From assembly GCA_964437365.1 (NCBI GenBank), contig CAYTGM010000002.1:310001-374000 (forward strand): a DNA stretch of 64,000 bases, in the 5' to 3' direction. Origin of the DNA: CAYTGM01 sp964437365. Lineage in GTDB: Bacteria > Sumerlaeota > Sumerlaeia > SLMS01. The position numbers were made by a program, and so were the translations under genes. The notes below the pieces were generated by a model that had not been told where the DNA came from, did not search any database, and saw only the letters and a program-made list of their open reading frames with translations. Positions 45,242 to 54,514 of the stretch are shown here, in pieces (the first letter of the stretch is position 1; every line of letters starts with the position of its first letter).

Positions 45242-46789
45242 ATGAAAAAGATGATCAAAAACTTCCTACTCAGCTCGCTGGTACTGACCGCAATCCAGGG
45301 GACAGTCACTCTAAGCGCCGCCAATGATAATAACGCTTCCACGCGAATAAGATTCGACATTCTGATTCTCGACGGTTCTGTCTATCGAGATGGACATACC
45401 GAAGCAGAAGTTCTCGATATCGGAATCACCGATGATCGTATCACGTTTCTAGGAGAGGTAACGGATGCCTCTGCAACGCAAACGATCGATGCAAGTGGAC
45501 TCCTCGTCGTTCCTGGTTTCATTGACACGCATAACCATGATGATGACGCAGATTCTCATGACGTCTATCTGCTACAGGGCGTCACAACGATCGTTGCGGG
45601 GAACTGTGGCAGGTCTCTGACAGTGGAGAATCTTGCTTCAGCCTATGATGAGTTCGACGGAAAGCTTGGAACCAACTATATTGGTCTTGTTGGCCATAAC
45701 CAGATTCGCCGGGATCTCGATCTCATGGAATCTGAATTGAGTGAGCAAGAGCTTCAGCAGATGAAAGACCTTGTGAAGGGTGGCATGGAAGCCGGAGCTT
45801 TTGGCCTGTCGACAGGACTCATCTATCGCCCAGGTTACAACTCGACAACAGAAGAGATTATAGAGCTGGCTAAGGTGGCAGCAGAGTATGATGGGTTGTA
45901 TGCCTCGCATATACGAAACGAAGGTCCGACCGTTCTGGATGCGGTCGAAGAAGCGATTCGCATAGGAAAAGAAAGTGGAACTCGCGTTCAGATCTCTCAT
46001 GTTAAATGCGCTGGACCTGCCGCCTGGGGCCTCTCCGAGCAGTATATCGGACTTGTTGAGAAAGCCGTTTCTAATGGGCAGGAGGTGTGGATGGATCAAT
46101 ATCCCTACGCCGCTTCTCAAACAACCATCAATGCTGTCATACCCGATTGGGCGGAAAGCGACTGGGAATCAGTCCTCAAGAATAAACGGGACGAACTGGA
46201 GCAAGGTGTTGGAGAGCTGATTGCCGGAAGAGGTGGCGCAGAGCGCGTCTATATGGTTTCGGGTCCCTTCCCGAACCGCTTTCTCAGTGATGTCGCAGCT
46301 TCCCTCAAGAAAGATGCGGTGGATGTTGTGATCGACGATGTAGGGCTTGGTGGTGCATCGGCTGTCTACCATATGATGCAGGAGGAAGATGTAAAGACAT
46401 TCATGAAGCACCCTCGAGTGATGGTGGGGTCAGATGGTCCGACGAAAACTCACCCCCGGGGGAGTGGAAGCTTTCCTCGCTTCTGGGGGCATTATGGACG
46501 TGATCTTGGTGTGGTTGGTGAACAGTCAAGAGTTCTGAAAACCTCCACGCTGGCAGCTGAGCAATTCAGGCTGATTGAGCAGAATCGCGGCCGCATCGAT
46601 GAAGGGTTCTTCGCCGACCTGACGATTCTTGATCCTGGTGAAATCATTGATGAAGCGACATTTGAAGTTCCCACTGAATCTAACAAGGGGGTGGAATATG
46701 TGATCGTCAATGGCAGGGTAGCGGTCGAGAATGGAGAGAATACTGGAGCCCTGGCTGGGCGAGTGCTCAGGTCGTATGATTCAAGGTAG
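45242..46789 (+). CDS. Secreted N-acyl-D-amino-acid deacylase family amidohydrolase
   Basis: 515 aa from the ATG used; an ATG 5 codons earlier is possible. It has a Sec signal peptide (KNFLLSSLVLTAIQGTVTLSA). Amidohydrolase motifs: VVPGFIDTHNHDDD, GVTTIVAGNCG, GAFGLSTGLIYRPG, YASHIRNEG, VQISHVKCAG and VMVGSDGP. These fit D-aminoacylase/dihydroorotase-like enzymes that cleave N-acyl-D-amino acids, releasing D-amino acids from peptidoglycan-derived or environmental substrates. The usual GRG..HPR segment is present (HPRGSGSFPR). Periplasmic location is expected. Confidence 0.88.
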   Translation: MKKMIKNFLLSSLVLTAIQGTVTLSAANDNNASTRIRFDILILDGSVYRDGHTEAEVLDIGITDDRITFLGEVTDASATQTIDASGLLVVPGFIDTHNHDDDADSHDVYLLQGVTTIVAGNCGRSLTVENLASAYDEFDGKLGTNYIGLVGHNQIRRDLDLMESELSEQELQQMKDLVKGGMEAGAFGLSTGLIYRPGYNSTTEEIIELAKVAAEYDGLYASHIRNEGPTVLDAVEEAIRIGKESGTRVQISHVKCAGPAAWGLSEQYIGLVEKAVSNGQEVWMDQYPYAASQTTINAVIPDWAESDWESVLKNKRDELEQGVGELIAGRGGAERVYMVSGPFPNRFLSDVAASLKKDAVDVVIDDVGLGGASAVYHMMQEEDVKTFMKHPRVMVGSDGPTKTHPRGSGSFPRFWGHYGRDLGVVGEQSRVLKTSTLAAEQFRLIEQNRGRIDEGFFADLTILDPGEIIDEATFEVPTESNKGVEYVIVNGRVAVENGENTGALAGRVLRSYDSR

Positions 46790-46890
46790 GGTTGGTCTTT
46801 CAATTTCTTTGCCCCGTTGAAACTTTTGATTGCGCAAATTCGCAAACTCTCCCTTCCTATCTCCATAGCAAATAGTTCTCTCAGGGTTAA

Positions 46891-49068
46891 ATGATGATGA
46901 TCTCACCTGTCTTTGCCTGTTCTCTAAGAACTGCACTTATTTTCCTGTTCCTGGGGCTCTATCAATTTGCCTCTGCCAAAACAATCTATATGTCTCCTCA
47001 AGGAGATGATAACAATGACGGCCTCACGAAAGAGGCTCCGGTCAAGCAACTGTCACGGGCGATCGAAATTGCCGAGGATGGTGACACGATTCTTTCCTTC
47101 GCAGGGGAATATGTTCTCAGCGAGCAGGTGATCAACAAGCCGTCTGATGTGAGTGTGACAATCCAGGGAAGTACAGATGCTAACTTTGAAAACCCTGACA
47201 TCGAAAATACCCCATCACTTTATAATGGTTGGGAGGTTAATCGTGCACTCACAATCATCAACGAAGGAACAGGTCGGGTTGCTCTGAACTTTAAAGATTT
47301 CATCTTCGAAGATGGAAATGCAACGAACGAAGAAAATGGTCCCGGCAAAGGGGGAGGAATCTATGCGTCAGGTATAGACCTCAACATAACGGGATCGATT
47401 ATCCGAAATAATATCGCAGCTTCTGATCTGGGAGTCGGCAATAACCTGGAATCTGCCTGTGGGGGAGGACTCTATATTGAGGGCGGAGACCTGACTCTTG
47501 CTGAATGTCAGTTTATTAATAATAAGGCGGCGGCTCTCGGACTGGGTCCAATACCGGAGAGAGGAGAAATTATTGTCACGGCCTTTCCCGGTTTCGGCGG
47601 AGGTGTTTACTTCCTAGGCAGTGGATCTACCAGTTATTTTGAATTGGCCATGACGGCCTGCGTCTTCCTGTCTAATGTTGCCCAATGTTCAACTGCAGGT
47701 GGAGAAAGCGCGGTCTTGGACGGATGTGGCGGAGGACTTTTTATCAATGTGGAGCCACCGGTGTCACGGGCTGCGAGTTCCCTTGACTATATGCTCGATG
47801 GGAATCTCTTTGAAAATAATTCGGCGAATAAGTCAGTTAAAGGAAACGGATTCGGAGGGGGGGTCTATCTACAAAACCCAACCAGTGGCACACCTTTTAG
47901 TGACAGTAAGATCACGATATGCAACGGAAGCTTTGTTGGTAACACTGCTCATGCGGGGGAGGGTGATGTCGTGCCGGGCACAGGTGGTTCTGGTGGAGGT
48001 TGCTACTTGAATGGTGCTTCAGGACTGGATGTTTTCATTAAAGGCGTTGATTTTGAAGGGAATAGCGGTAGTTGCGGAACCTCTTCAGCCTTTGGTACCG
48101 GTGGCTCTATAGCAGCGAGTGGATTGAGCTTTCTGGGAATTCGTGAGTCCTCTTTTGTTGGCGAGTTTGGGGCTAAGAAGTCGCGTGATGGGCGTGGTGG
48201 ATCTTTGGATATAGCTGAAACTATAATGTCTATATTTATAAGCCAGTTCGAGGGGTGCGGCGCTATTGGGCCTTTGATTGATATTCCAGGGGTGTACACG
48301 GCTTTCGGCGGAACGATATTCTTTCGAACTGATAATGGATCAATCTTCGGACCTACCTTCGACTCTGATACAACAATCTATATCGATAGCAAACTGGTTT
48401 CTCTTTCAGAGATGCCTCCTCGCGGTATATCAGTTCAAGGGTCAGGAGAAGTTATCTATCTGGACAAACCGAACCCGGTGAAGCGACAACCAGTCAGGGG
48501 TGTTCTCGCCCCTGCATTCGCTCATCGCCTTGTCGCCAATACTTTCGTCCAGTCCGTTGCATCTTCCCAAAGTGCTGTCTATAATGAGAGTGGAGATCTG
48601 TTTCTGGTCAATAATCTGATTAGTGGCTTCCAGCATTTTGTTGAAAACGTCAGCGGAACGGGTGAGCTTCGCCATAATCTCGCAGAAGGAGATATGGGTC
48701 TACTTGCAGGGATGAATCTCGAGAATATCGATGCGACGTCATTCCCTAACTTCAGCCAGGCAAACGCGGACCTTCAATTTGATAGTAACAATGGTATTTA
48801 TATCCTGGGCTCCGAGTCAGAGGCTATCGATGCTGGGTATGATATTGCTCAGTTTGACCCCAATCGGCCGGATATCCTTGGGACAATTCGACCTCTCGGA
48901 AACGCATTTGATATTGGGTGTTACGAGTCTTCCTTCAGTTCTGGAGGAGGTATAACTCTCCCTCAGGTGATCAGCCAGTTGTTGAGTACAGGCTTTTTGG
49001 GTGCAGACGCAAACAACGACAGTATTGTCGATTCGGCGGATGCGCAGACCATCATCAATAATCCGTGA
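46891..49068 (+). CDS. Pmp-like beta-helix surface protein with dockerin-like tail (paralogue 1)
   Basis: 725 aa with a signal peptide (about 1-29, ending ASA). After IYMSPQGDDNNDGLT, typical of parallel beta-helix proteins, six GxGGG(I/L/V/C)(Y/F) motifs recur (for example GKGGGIYA, GFGGGVYF, GCGGGLFI), alternating with F(x)xN motifs (FINNKAA, FENNSA, FVGNTAH). This is the GGAI/FxxN pattern of chlamydial polymorphic membrane proteins. No C-terminal autotransporter barrel is seen; the protein ends with LPQVISQ and an EF-hand-like DANNDSIVDSAD loop, like half a type I dockerin. Probably calcium-binding and secreted. The next gene is a paralogue. Confidence 0.78.
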   Translation: MMMISPVFACSLRTALIFLFLGLYQFASAKTIYMSPQGDDNNDGLTKEAPVKQLSRAIEIAEDGDTILSFAGEYVLSEQVINKPSDVSVTIQGSTDANFENPDIENTPSLYNGWEVNRALTIINEGTGRVALNFKDFIFEDGNATNEENGPGKGGGIYASGIDLNITGSIIRNNIAASDLGVGNNLESACGGGLYIEGGDLTLAECQFINNKAAALGLGPIPERGEIIVTAFPGFGGGVYFLGSGSTSYFELAMTACVFLSNVAQCSTAGGESAVLDGCGGGLFINVEPPVSRAASSLDYMLDGNLFENNSANKSVKGNGFGGGVYLQNPTSGTPFSDSKITICNGSFVGNTAHAGEGDVVPGTGGSGGGCYLNGASGLDVFIKGVDFEGNSGSCGTSSAFGTGGSIAASGLSFLGIRESSFVGEFGAKKSRDGRGGSLDIAETIMSIFISQFEGCGAIGPLIDIPGVYTAFGGTIFFRTDNGSIFGPTFDSDTTIYIDSKLVSLSEMPPRGISVQGSGEVIYLDKPNPVKRQPVRGVLAPAFAHRLVANTFVQSVASSQSAVYNESGDLFLVNNLISGFQHFVENVSGTGELRHNLAEGDMGLLAGMNLENIDATSFPNFSQANADLQFDSNNGIYILGSESEAIDAGYDIAQFDPNRPDILGTIRPLGNAFDIGCYESSFSSGGGITLPQVISQLLSTGFLGADANNDSIVDSADAQTIINNP

Positions 49069-49209
49069 GTTTCTCTCGACTGGATCTAGTTTCGTAGAAG
49101 GCTGACGCGATGAATCGTTTAAAGGTGAAAACCCTTTTCATCTTTGACTTGCGCAGGGGTGGTTTCTTTCGTTAAGGTTTTGAAAAATCTTAACTTGGAT
49201 GAATTCGTC

Positions 49210-51369
49210 ATGGTGATGATGCCCCGCCCCCTCCTTGCGCTGGTGATGTGTTTTGTTCTTTCGGTTTGTGCTTTTGCCACCGATTATTATGTCGATCCCA
49301 TTAATGGGGATGATGATAATGATGGGTTAACTCCAGGAACGGCCTTTAAGCAGCCGTCAAAGGCCTGGGAAGCAGCCGGTGACGGCGATCGTGTTTTCAT
49401 GGTTGCCGGAGGTCTTGATCCCTTCGAAATCTTCGAAGAGGAGAACAGTAATGAGGATAAAAGTGTCACGTTCAGCGGAGGCTGGAACCAGGACTTTACC
49501 GTACAGGACACGAATACTCCCACTGTGGTTGATGGCGGCGGAATGGACCGGCCTCTGACCGTTGAAAACATGGGGATGGGTAACATTCAGATCGAGTTTG
49601 ACAACTTTACATTTACGAACGGAGATGCCTCCGATGAAACAACGGCACCTGGAAAAGGTGGTGGTATATATAGTCATGGCGTTGACCTGACGATTACGAA
49701 CTCAACGATTTCCGGTAATAAGGCGATCTCTCAATATGACTCAAACACCTCTCCAGGCAATGCTGCCGGAGGTGGTATATATGTTATCGGAGGGTCGGTT
49801 ACGATTCAGAACAGTTCGATTCAGGGGAACTTTGCAGCATTTGTTGATTTCTCTGATCCCGGTTCTGATCCTAACGGTTCTATTACCTCTTTCCCGGGAT
49901 TCGGAGGCGGCATCTATCATGAAAACGATGATATGTCTGGCTTCCACGACCTGACGATTACAGATTCAACTATATCCGGGAACACCGCACAGAATTCAAC
50001 GCAGGGCGGCGGAGTCTTCTCCATTGATGGATGCGGTGGAGGGATTTTTTCTCATCAGGCTCCAACGGCTTTAACTGATCCACCTGCATCGATACTCATC
50101 CAGAATTTAACGGTGTCCAGCAACGTTGCTAATTCCAGCATTGGAGGTAATGGTTTTGGTGGTGGTATCTATCTCAGAAGAGGTGGCTCGGGTAATTTTA
50201 TCGGTGGAGCAATCGACGTTACCACTTCCACCATTGAGAACAACCTGGCTTCTTCAGGAGATGGGCTAACGTCTTTTGGTACTGGTGGCCTTGGTGGAGG
50301 CTTGTTTCTTGAGGGAGACCGCGGTCCCAGCGTTACGATTACAGATAGTGTCTTCACAGGTAATGGCGGTAACCAAGGTTCATCGACCGCTTTCGGAACG
50401 GGTGGTGCCATCGCCACGGATAATGCCGGCTTTTTGCAAGTTGTTGATTGTCATTTTGTTGAGAACTTCGGATGTAATGGTTCTTTCGATGGTCGCGGAG
50501 GTGCGTTAGACTTGATCGGGACAGCGGCCTCGCTTCTTCGTTGTATCTTTGATACAAACATGGCGCTTCTTCCACCTGAGTCTGTCCCTGGAACCTATTT
50601 CGGCGACGGAGGTTGTGTTTTCTTTCGCAGTTTCGACAGCTTCGATTCTTTCCGCGTTGATACCTGTGGCTTCGCGAATAACACGGCGGTCTGCGAGCCA
50701 GACAACCTCTTAAGAGGTGCAACCTATCAGGGAAGAGGTGAGGTGTTCTTTCTCGACAGGCCCAACCCAAGTAGTCGTGAGACTGCTAGAGGAATCTTCA
50801 CAAACATCTTCTTTGCCAACATGATTGCGAATACCATTGTAAGCGACACACCGTCTTCTGATGCTGCCTTCTACACTCAGAAAGGTCGTCTGGCACTCTA
50901 CAATACTCTCGTCAGTGGTTATGACAGCGTTGTCGAGAATGAAACGGGATTTGGTTTCTTCACGAATAGCCTGGCAGAAGGAAATACGACATTAGTATCT
51001 GGACTGAATACTGAAAACTATGATACGACGACAGACCCCAACTTCAGTCAGGCGAATGCAGACCTTACCTTTGACGAAGTCGACGGGATTTACAAGATAG
51101 GGTCGAATTCCGATGCTATTGATGCGGGCCTGGAGCTTTTCATCCCTGTCGAACCCGATGATGAGCCCCGCCTCGATATTATTGGCGTCGCGCGCCCTCG
51201 CGGTGATGGCTATGATATTGGTTACTTTGAGTCAGCTTTCTCAGCCAGCGGAGTGACGCTTCCACAGGTCATCAGCCAGGTTCTCGGGGGTGGAGGCTCT
51301 GGGGCAGACGCAAATAATGACAATCTCGTTGATGCTGCTGACGCTCAAACGGTGATTAATTCAAACTGA
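49210..51369 (+). CDS. Pmp-like beta-helix surface protein with dockerin-like tail (paralogue 2)
   Basis: About 719 aa from ATG 49210 (the frame is open 22 codons earlier, without signal-like sequence). Signal peptide MPRPLLALVMCFVLSVCAFA. It shares with the preceding protein the opening YYVDPINGDDDNDGLT, the recurrent GGG(I/L)(Y/F) motifs (GKGGGIYS, GFGGGIYH, GCGGGIFS, GLGGGLFL), the (I/V)xxN units (ISGNKA, IQGNFA, ISGNTA), the PNFSQANADL..D..GIY segment and the end GVTLPQVISQ...DANNDNLVDAAD. The pair arose by tandem duplication and has since diverged strongly. The shared tail may be a sorting or anchoring signal. Confidence 0.78.
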   Translation: MVMMPRPLLALVMCFVLSVCAFATDYYVDPINGDDDNDGLTPGTAFKQPSKAWEAAGDGDRVFMVAGGLDPFEIFEEENSNEDKSVTFSGGWNQDFTVQDTNTPTVVDGGGMDRPLTVENMGMGNIQIEFDNFTFTNGDASDETTAPGKGGGIYSHGVDLTITNSTISGNKAISQYDSNTSPGNAAGGGIYVIGGSVTIQNSSIQGNFAAFVDFSDPGSDPNGSITSFPGFGGGIYHENDDMSGFHDLTITDSTISGNTAQNSTQGGGVFSIDGCGGGIFSHQAPTALTDPPASILIQNLTVSSNVANSSIGGNGFGGGIYLRRGGSGNFIGGAIDVTTSTIENNLASSGDGLTSFGTGGLGGGLFLEGDRGPSVTITDSVFTGNGGNQGSSTAFGTGGAIATDNAGFLQVVDCHFVENFGCNGSFDGRGGALDLIGTAASLLRCIFDTNMALLPPESVPGTYFGDGGCVFFRSFDSFDSFRVDTCGFANNTAVCEPDNLLRGATYQGRGEVFFLDRPNPSSRETARGIFTNIFFANMIANTIVSDTPSSDAAFYTQKGRLALYNTLVSGYDSVVENETGFGFFTNSLAEGNTTLVSGLNTENYDTTTDPNFSQANADLTFDEVDGIYKIGSNSDAIDAGLELFIPVEPDDEPRLDIIGVARPRGDGYDIGYFESAFSASGVTLPQVISQVLGGGGSGADANNDNLVDAADAQTVINSN

Positions 51370-51396
51370 TTGGCTTCAAGATAAGCAAAATCAATA

Positions 51397-51428
51397 TGCC
51401 CCCTGTCACCTTCCCACTTGACAGGGGG
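51397..51428. other. Hairpin after paralogue 2, possible terminator
   Basis: GCCCCCTGTCA and its complement TGACAGGGGGC flank a 10-base loop about 30 bp after the stop. No T run follows, so intrinsic termination is uncertain. Confidence 0.45.
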
Positions 51429-51589
51429 CGGCCTATGAAGATGATTCCACGCCCGCCGGAGAGTGATCCCTAGGAATTTCAGGCAGCGACCACGCCCGTT
51501 ACCTCTGTTTGAATGACCAAAGGCGTCCCGGCAAAATCAGGTAAGCGTTGGTGGACGATTACCTATCTAACTCATAGAGAATCAATGCT

Positions 51590-52060
51590 ATGAAAGCTCC
51601 TAAATCGACCCTTCCCCAGTCTGCTGATTACCAGGAAAAATGGTATGTTGTAGACGCCGAGAATGCCGTCGTCGGCCGCTTGGCCGCTCGCGTCGCGAAA
51701 CTTATTCGTGGCAAAACTCTTCCGACTTATACTCCTCACCTGGACCCTAAAGTCCATGTGATCATCAAGAATGCCGACAAGGTTGTCTTCACTGGTAAAA
51801 AGCTGAGCGACAAGGTTTACTACCATCACTCAGGCTGGAGAACCGGCGTGAAGTCAATCACTGCGGAAAAGCTTCTGGAAAAGAAACCAGAGGATGTTCT
51901 TCGCAAGGCCATCCACGGCATGCTTCCTAAGAATCGTCTTGGACGTAAACTTGAGAAGCACGTTCGCATCTACAAGAGCGGTGAATACACCGGTCAGCAT
52001 GATGCTCAGCAGCCAGAAGTACTGGCCATCGACACTAAGACTGTTAAAGTCGGCGAATAA
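51590..52060 (+). CDS. rplM: Ribosomal protein L13
   Basis: 156 aa, a few residues longer than usual at the N-terminus. Family segments: KWYVVDAENAVVGRLAARVAKLIRGK, YTPHLDPKVHVIIKNADKVVFTG, YYHHSGWRTG, AIHGMLPKNRLGRK and VRIYKSGEYTGQHDAQQPE. L13 is an early-assembly protein of the large subunit. It precedes rpsI by 19 bp, the nearly universal order. Confidence 0.97.
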   Translation: MKAPKSTLPQSADYQEKWYVVDAENAVVGRLAARVAKLIRGKTLPTYTPHLDPKVHVIIKNADKVVFTGKKLSDKVYYHHSGWRTGVKSITAEKLLEKKPEDVLRKAIHGMLPKNRLGRKLEKHVRIYKSGEYTGQHDAQQPEVLAIDTKTVKVGE

Positions 52061-52079
52061 CGAGGAGATATAATAGATT

Positions 52080-52481
52080 ATGGCAACAAAACTTGAACAA
52101 TACCTCGGAACTGGCCGTCGCAAGTCTGCTGTGGCTCGTGTTTACCTTCGCCCTGGCAAAGGCAAGTTCCTCGTAAACGGACAGGACTGGAAAAAGTACT
52201 TTGGAGATCGCCCTCTGCTTGAGCAGTACATGAGGTCGCCTCTGAAGGAAACTCAGACCCTGACCAAATTCGACGTGATTGTGAATGTCTTCGGTGGAGG
52301 TCCTAAGGGCCAGGCCGGAGCGATCCGTCATGGAATTGCACGCTCTCTCATCAAAGTTGATGCAGAGAACCGTGGTCTTCTGAAGAAAGCTGGATACCTT
52401 ACCCGTGACTCACGTGTTAAAGAACGTCGCAAGTATGGCTTCCGTAAGGCTCGTAAGCGCAGCCAGTTCAGCAAGCGTTAA
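52080..52481 (+). CDS. rpsI: Ribosomal protein S9
   Basis: 133 aa, ATG start with GAGGAG about 12 bases upstream. Family segments: GTGRRKSAVARVYLRPGKG, YFGDRPLLEQYMRSPL, VNVFGGGPKGQAGAIRHGIARSL and the basic end SRVKERRKYGFRKARKRSQFSKR that reaches the P-site tRNA. It forms an operon with rplM and is closed by a terminator. Confidence 0.97.
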   Translation: MATKLEQYLGTGRRKSAVARVYLRPGKGKFLVNGQDWKKYFGDRPLLEQYMRSPLKETQTLTKFDVIVNVFGGGPKGQAGAIRHGIARSLIKVDAENRGLLKKAGYLTRDSRVKERRKYGFRKARKRSQFSKR

Positions 52482-52512
52482 TACGCACCTCTTCAGTTCA
52501 TCTGAAATCAAT

Positions 52513-52547
52513 CGCCCCGGTGGAAAGTCTTCCATCGGGGTGTTTTC
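52513..52547 (+). terminator. Rho-independent terminator after rpsI
   Basis: An 11-bp stem (52515-52525 with 52530-52540, one G-T type mismatch, loop AGTC) is followed by TGTTTTCGTT, 32 bp after the rpsI stop. Confidence 0.85.
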
Positions 52548-52631
52548 GTTATATACAAAGAGCCCAACCAGGCTGAGTCGCTTTTGTAAGATCGCTCTTG
52601 CCCGCATTTCTCACCAGCCATCTACTGCAAT

Positions 52632-53119
52632 GATTAACCCTACGAAAGTGCTCGACCATTCTCTGATGAAAGAGTGTTAGAAAAAGTCTCGGCAGGGGAC
52701 CAGAGCCCCGGATGGGGCTCTATTTGAATAGCCCGGGGTGACCGAAGGGAACCCCGGGTAGAGAGAATGATTGCTTGGTCCCCGAAGGAGGCCAACAAGG
52801 CCGTCAGATGATTGTGACAATGCGAGTTGAATCTATATGAAACGCGCGTAGACAAATAGACCAAGGATCTTCGTTCGCCCCCTTCTGGGACGGCTATGTA
52901 TACACACCTACCCCAGGTTCCCTGCGGTCACCCGGGGCTATTCATATTCGACCCCATCCGGGGCCGCTGGACAGCAGTGGACGCATGGTTGACACGCGGG
53001 AGCCATTTCAACATTAAAAATACATCCGCCCGGATCCGCTGGTTTTGAACGTCACTCTAGAAAACCCTCTAGCACGGGTAACTCAGGAACTTTCTCGTAG
53101 CTTATGGCTTGTCAGAAAT
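52632..53119 (+). repeat. Left direct repeat flanking the cassette array (with insertion)
   Basis: This copy matches 58835-59102 in the same orientation along its whole length except for an extra 220 bp (52720-52939). Shared landmarks include GTCGGCAGGGGACCAGAGCC (one mismatch), CCCCATCCGGGGCCGCTG, ACGCATGGTTGACACGCGGG and TCACTCTAGAAAAC. The match starts at GATTAACCC here and GAATAACCC in the right copy. No protein is encoded; a 117-codon open frame at 53045 has no supporting feature. Confidence 0.88.
52720..52939. mobile_element. Palindromic 220-bp insertion inside the left repeat
   Basis: Absent from the right copy. Its ends are inverted: GAATAGCCCGGGGTGACC (52726-52743) against the complement of 52926-52943, one shifted base, with pairing continuing for about 15 more bases. 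GGGGCT occurs at both junctions (52714-52719 and 52934-52939). It lies in the loop of an outer GCCCCGGATGGGG / CCCCATCCGGGGC palindrome. It carries no ORF and resembles a REP/MITE-type element. Confidence 0.6.
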
Positions 53120-53538
53120 TCTGGCTGTCGACGAACCATGTGGCCAGAGGCTCTGGCTGCTGGCAAGAGCTGTCAGGTTGTCAATTGTCCTCATGCATCG
53201 CTTCCAACCTTTATTCTCTACAACTACTCCTGGCCGCCGGTCCAGGCAGTCCAGAATCTGAACCGCAAGACTGATCGCATATATTTATATTTCAGGCGTC
53301 TGCACACAAAGTGTCTTAGGGCGGAGTTGCTTAGAGATAATGAATCTCTCACACATTCTCAGTACCTAAGAAGCTTTGGGGAGAGGTTCTTCATGTAATG
53401 CAGAAACTGGCTTGTCGTCCATTTGGAAGAAACAGCCGTTAAGTATATCAAGAATACGTAACAAATGCTGTTGACAGTCAATCAAAACCACAGAAACAAA
53501 AGAAATCATTGAATAACTTGTTAGCGCAAAGAAACTGA
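53120..53538. other. Gene-free lead-in to cassette array with candidate recombination site
   Basis: 419 bp without a credible gene. Near its end, ACGTAAC (53456-53462) and GTTAGCG (53520-53526) could be the outer cores of an attC of a gene-less cassette, or the attI position. An isolated GTTAAGT at 53438-53444 also fits the GTTRRRY core. The second core is 13 bp before cassette gene 1. No integrase gene or obvious Pc promoter is seen. Confidence 0.4.
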
Positions 53539-54078
53539 ATGAGACTCCGCATCTACATCGAAGCCACAGATAGCGAGAAAGAAAAGACAGTCGCAGCAAT
53601 CGACGCACATCTCGCGACTCTTGGTGAGATTTCGGAGCGGCAGTCTGTGCCATACTGGAAGGTCCCTGTATTTACCGAAGTGCTGAGGGTGTTTTCACCT
53701 CGGCTCGAGCCCTCCCAGATATTCGCCGACACAATGAGATTTCTAGGCACTGGATGGACACACGACGACGAAACTGCGCATCTAACCAAGGTAAATGCTG
53801 CAGAATTTACGTTTCCCGGCATTCGAGACATATTCTTGGACATCGAACCACTCGACTGGGGGCGCGATTCAGGGGTGATACCGCGCTTTACTTTTGAGGA
53901 TGTGGTCACCATCGCAGTTGGTAAAGGCGATCTTTCGGATCACGCTGGGAAGACGGCTACGATAAAGGGGCATTCTTTTGATCGCCACAACACGAAGACT
54001 TGGAGCTACGCTATTGAGATCGAAGGTGAGCCTTATCTTCACTCCGCAGATGAAAGTGCACTCAAACCCAAGCGCTAA
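53539..54078 (+). CDS. Cassette gene 1: hypothetical protein
   Basis: 179 aa, not recognised. The N-terminal half is an alpha/beta domain (MRLRIYIEATDSEKEKTV, then PRLEPSQIFADTMRFLG). The C-terminal 50 residues (KGDLSDHAGKTATIKGHSFD...WSYAIEIEGEPYLHSADESALKP) look like a small beta-barrel module of the kind that ends in a plain LxP strand. Its stop codon lies inside the attC R'' core, typical of integron cassettes. It is more GC-rich than cassettes 2-4, suggesting a different source. Confidence 0.75.
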   Translation: MRLRIYIEATDSEKEKTVAAIDAHLATLGEISERQSVPYWKVPVFTEVLRVFSPRLEPSQIFADTMRFLGTGWTHDDETAHLTKVNAAEFTFPGIRDIFLDIEPLDWGRDSGVIPRFTFEDVVTIAVGKGDLSDHAGKTATIKGHSFDRHNTKTWSYAIEIEGEPYLHSADESALKPKR

Positions 54079-54132
54079 CAAGGCGCCACAGTCGGACGTG
54101 GCTACGCCACGCCGCTGCGCTTTTGGTTATGT
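54072..54132 (+). other. attC site 1
   Basis: R'' GCGCTAAC with AAGGCGCC, central palindrome GACGTGGCTACGCCACG, R' GTTATGT (one base off GTTRRRY). About 61 bp; overlaps the stop of cassette gene 1. Confidence 0.75.
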
Positions 54133-54151
54133 GGCTATAAACGGATAGGTC

Positions 54152-54514
54152 ATGCCAGGTTTATACAGAAAAGGCGAAACATATGTTTGCACTATCGTGA
54201 CTGGACCAAGTCACGTGTTTCTAGGTTTGAGGTTGTCCGAGTCAGCAGTTCAAAGCATAGAGTTTCTAAAGCTTCAGCCTAGTGGTTCGTGCTCCCATGG
54301 TGAGCTAGATGAAAATGAAATTTCAAATGCTATTAGCCAAGCAGTAGAGCATGCCGCCAGCGAGTTTGGCGTCGAGTTTTTCGTAAAGTATATTGAGTAT
54401 GTGGCAAACGATAGTCCTGGGTACGAAACATATCAGCAAGCAGCGCGGTGTATTTTCAGAGGTATCATTCAGAAGAATGAGTTCAAAGTAATCAATGAAA
54501 GTGATGCCACATAA
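54152..54514 (+). CDS. Cassette gene 2: hypothetical protein
   Basis: 120 aa, no recognised family. It begins with a beta-rich half (TYVCTIVTGPSHVFLGLRLS), followed by a helical DENEISNAISQAVEHAASEFG segment and a C-terminal strand IFRGIIQKNEFKVIN. No signal peptide or membrane segment. Stop TAA falls in the attC 2 R'' core. Confidence 0.72.
   Translation: MPGLYRKGETYVCTIVTGPSHVFLGLRLSESAVQSIEFLKLQPSGSCSHGELDENEISNAISQAVEHAASEFGVEFFVKYIEYVANDSPGYETYQQAARCIFRGIIQKNEFKVINESDAT

Noticed and set aside
53045..53398. 117-codon open frame upstream of the cassettes
   Set aside because: It begins inside the flanking direct repeat, the matching frame is not preserved in the right copy, and the protein has low-complexity, non-protein-like composition.
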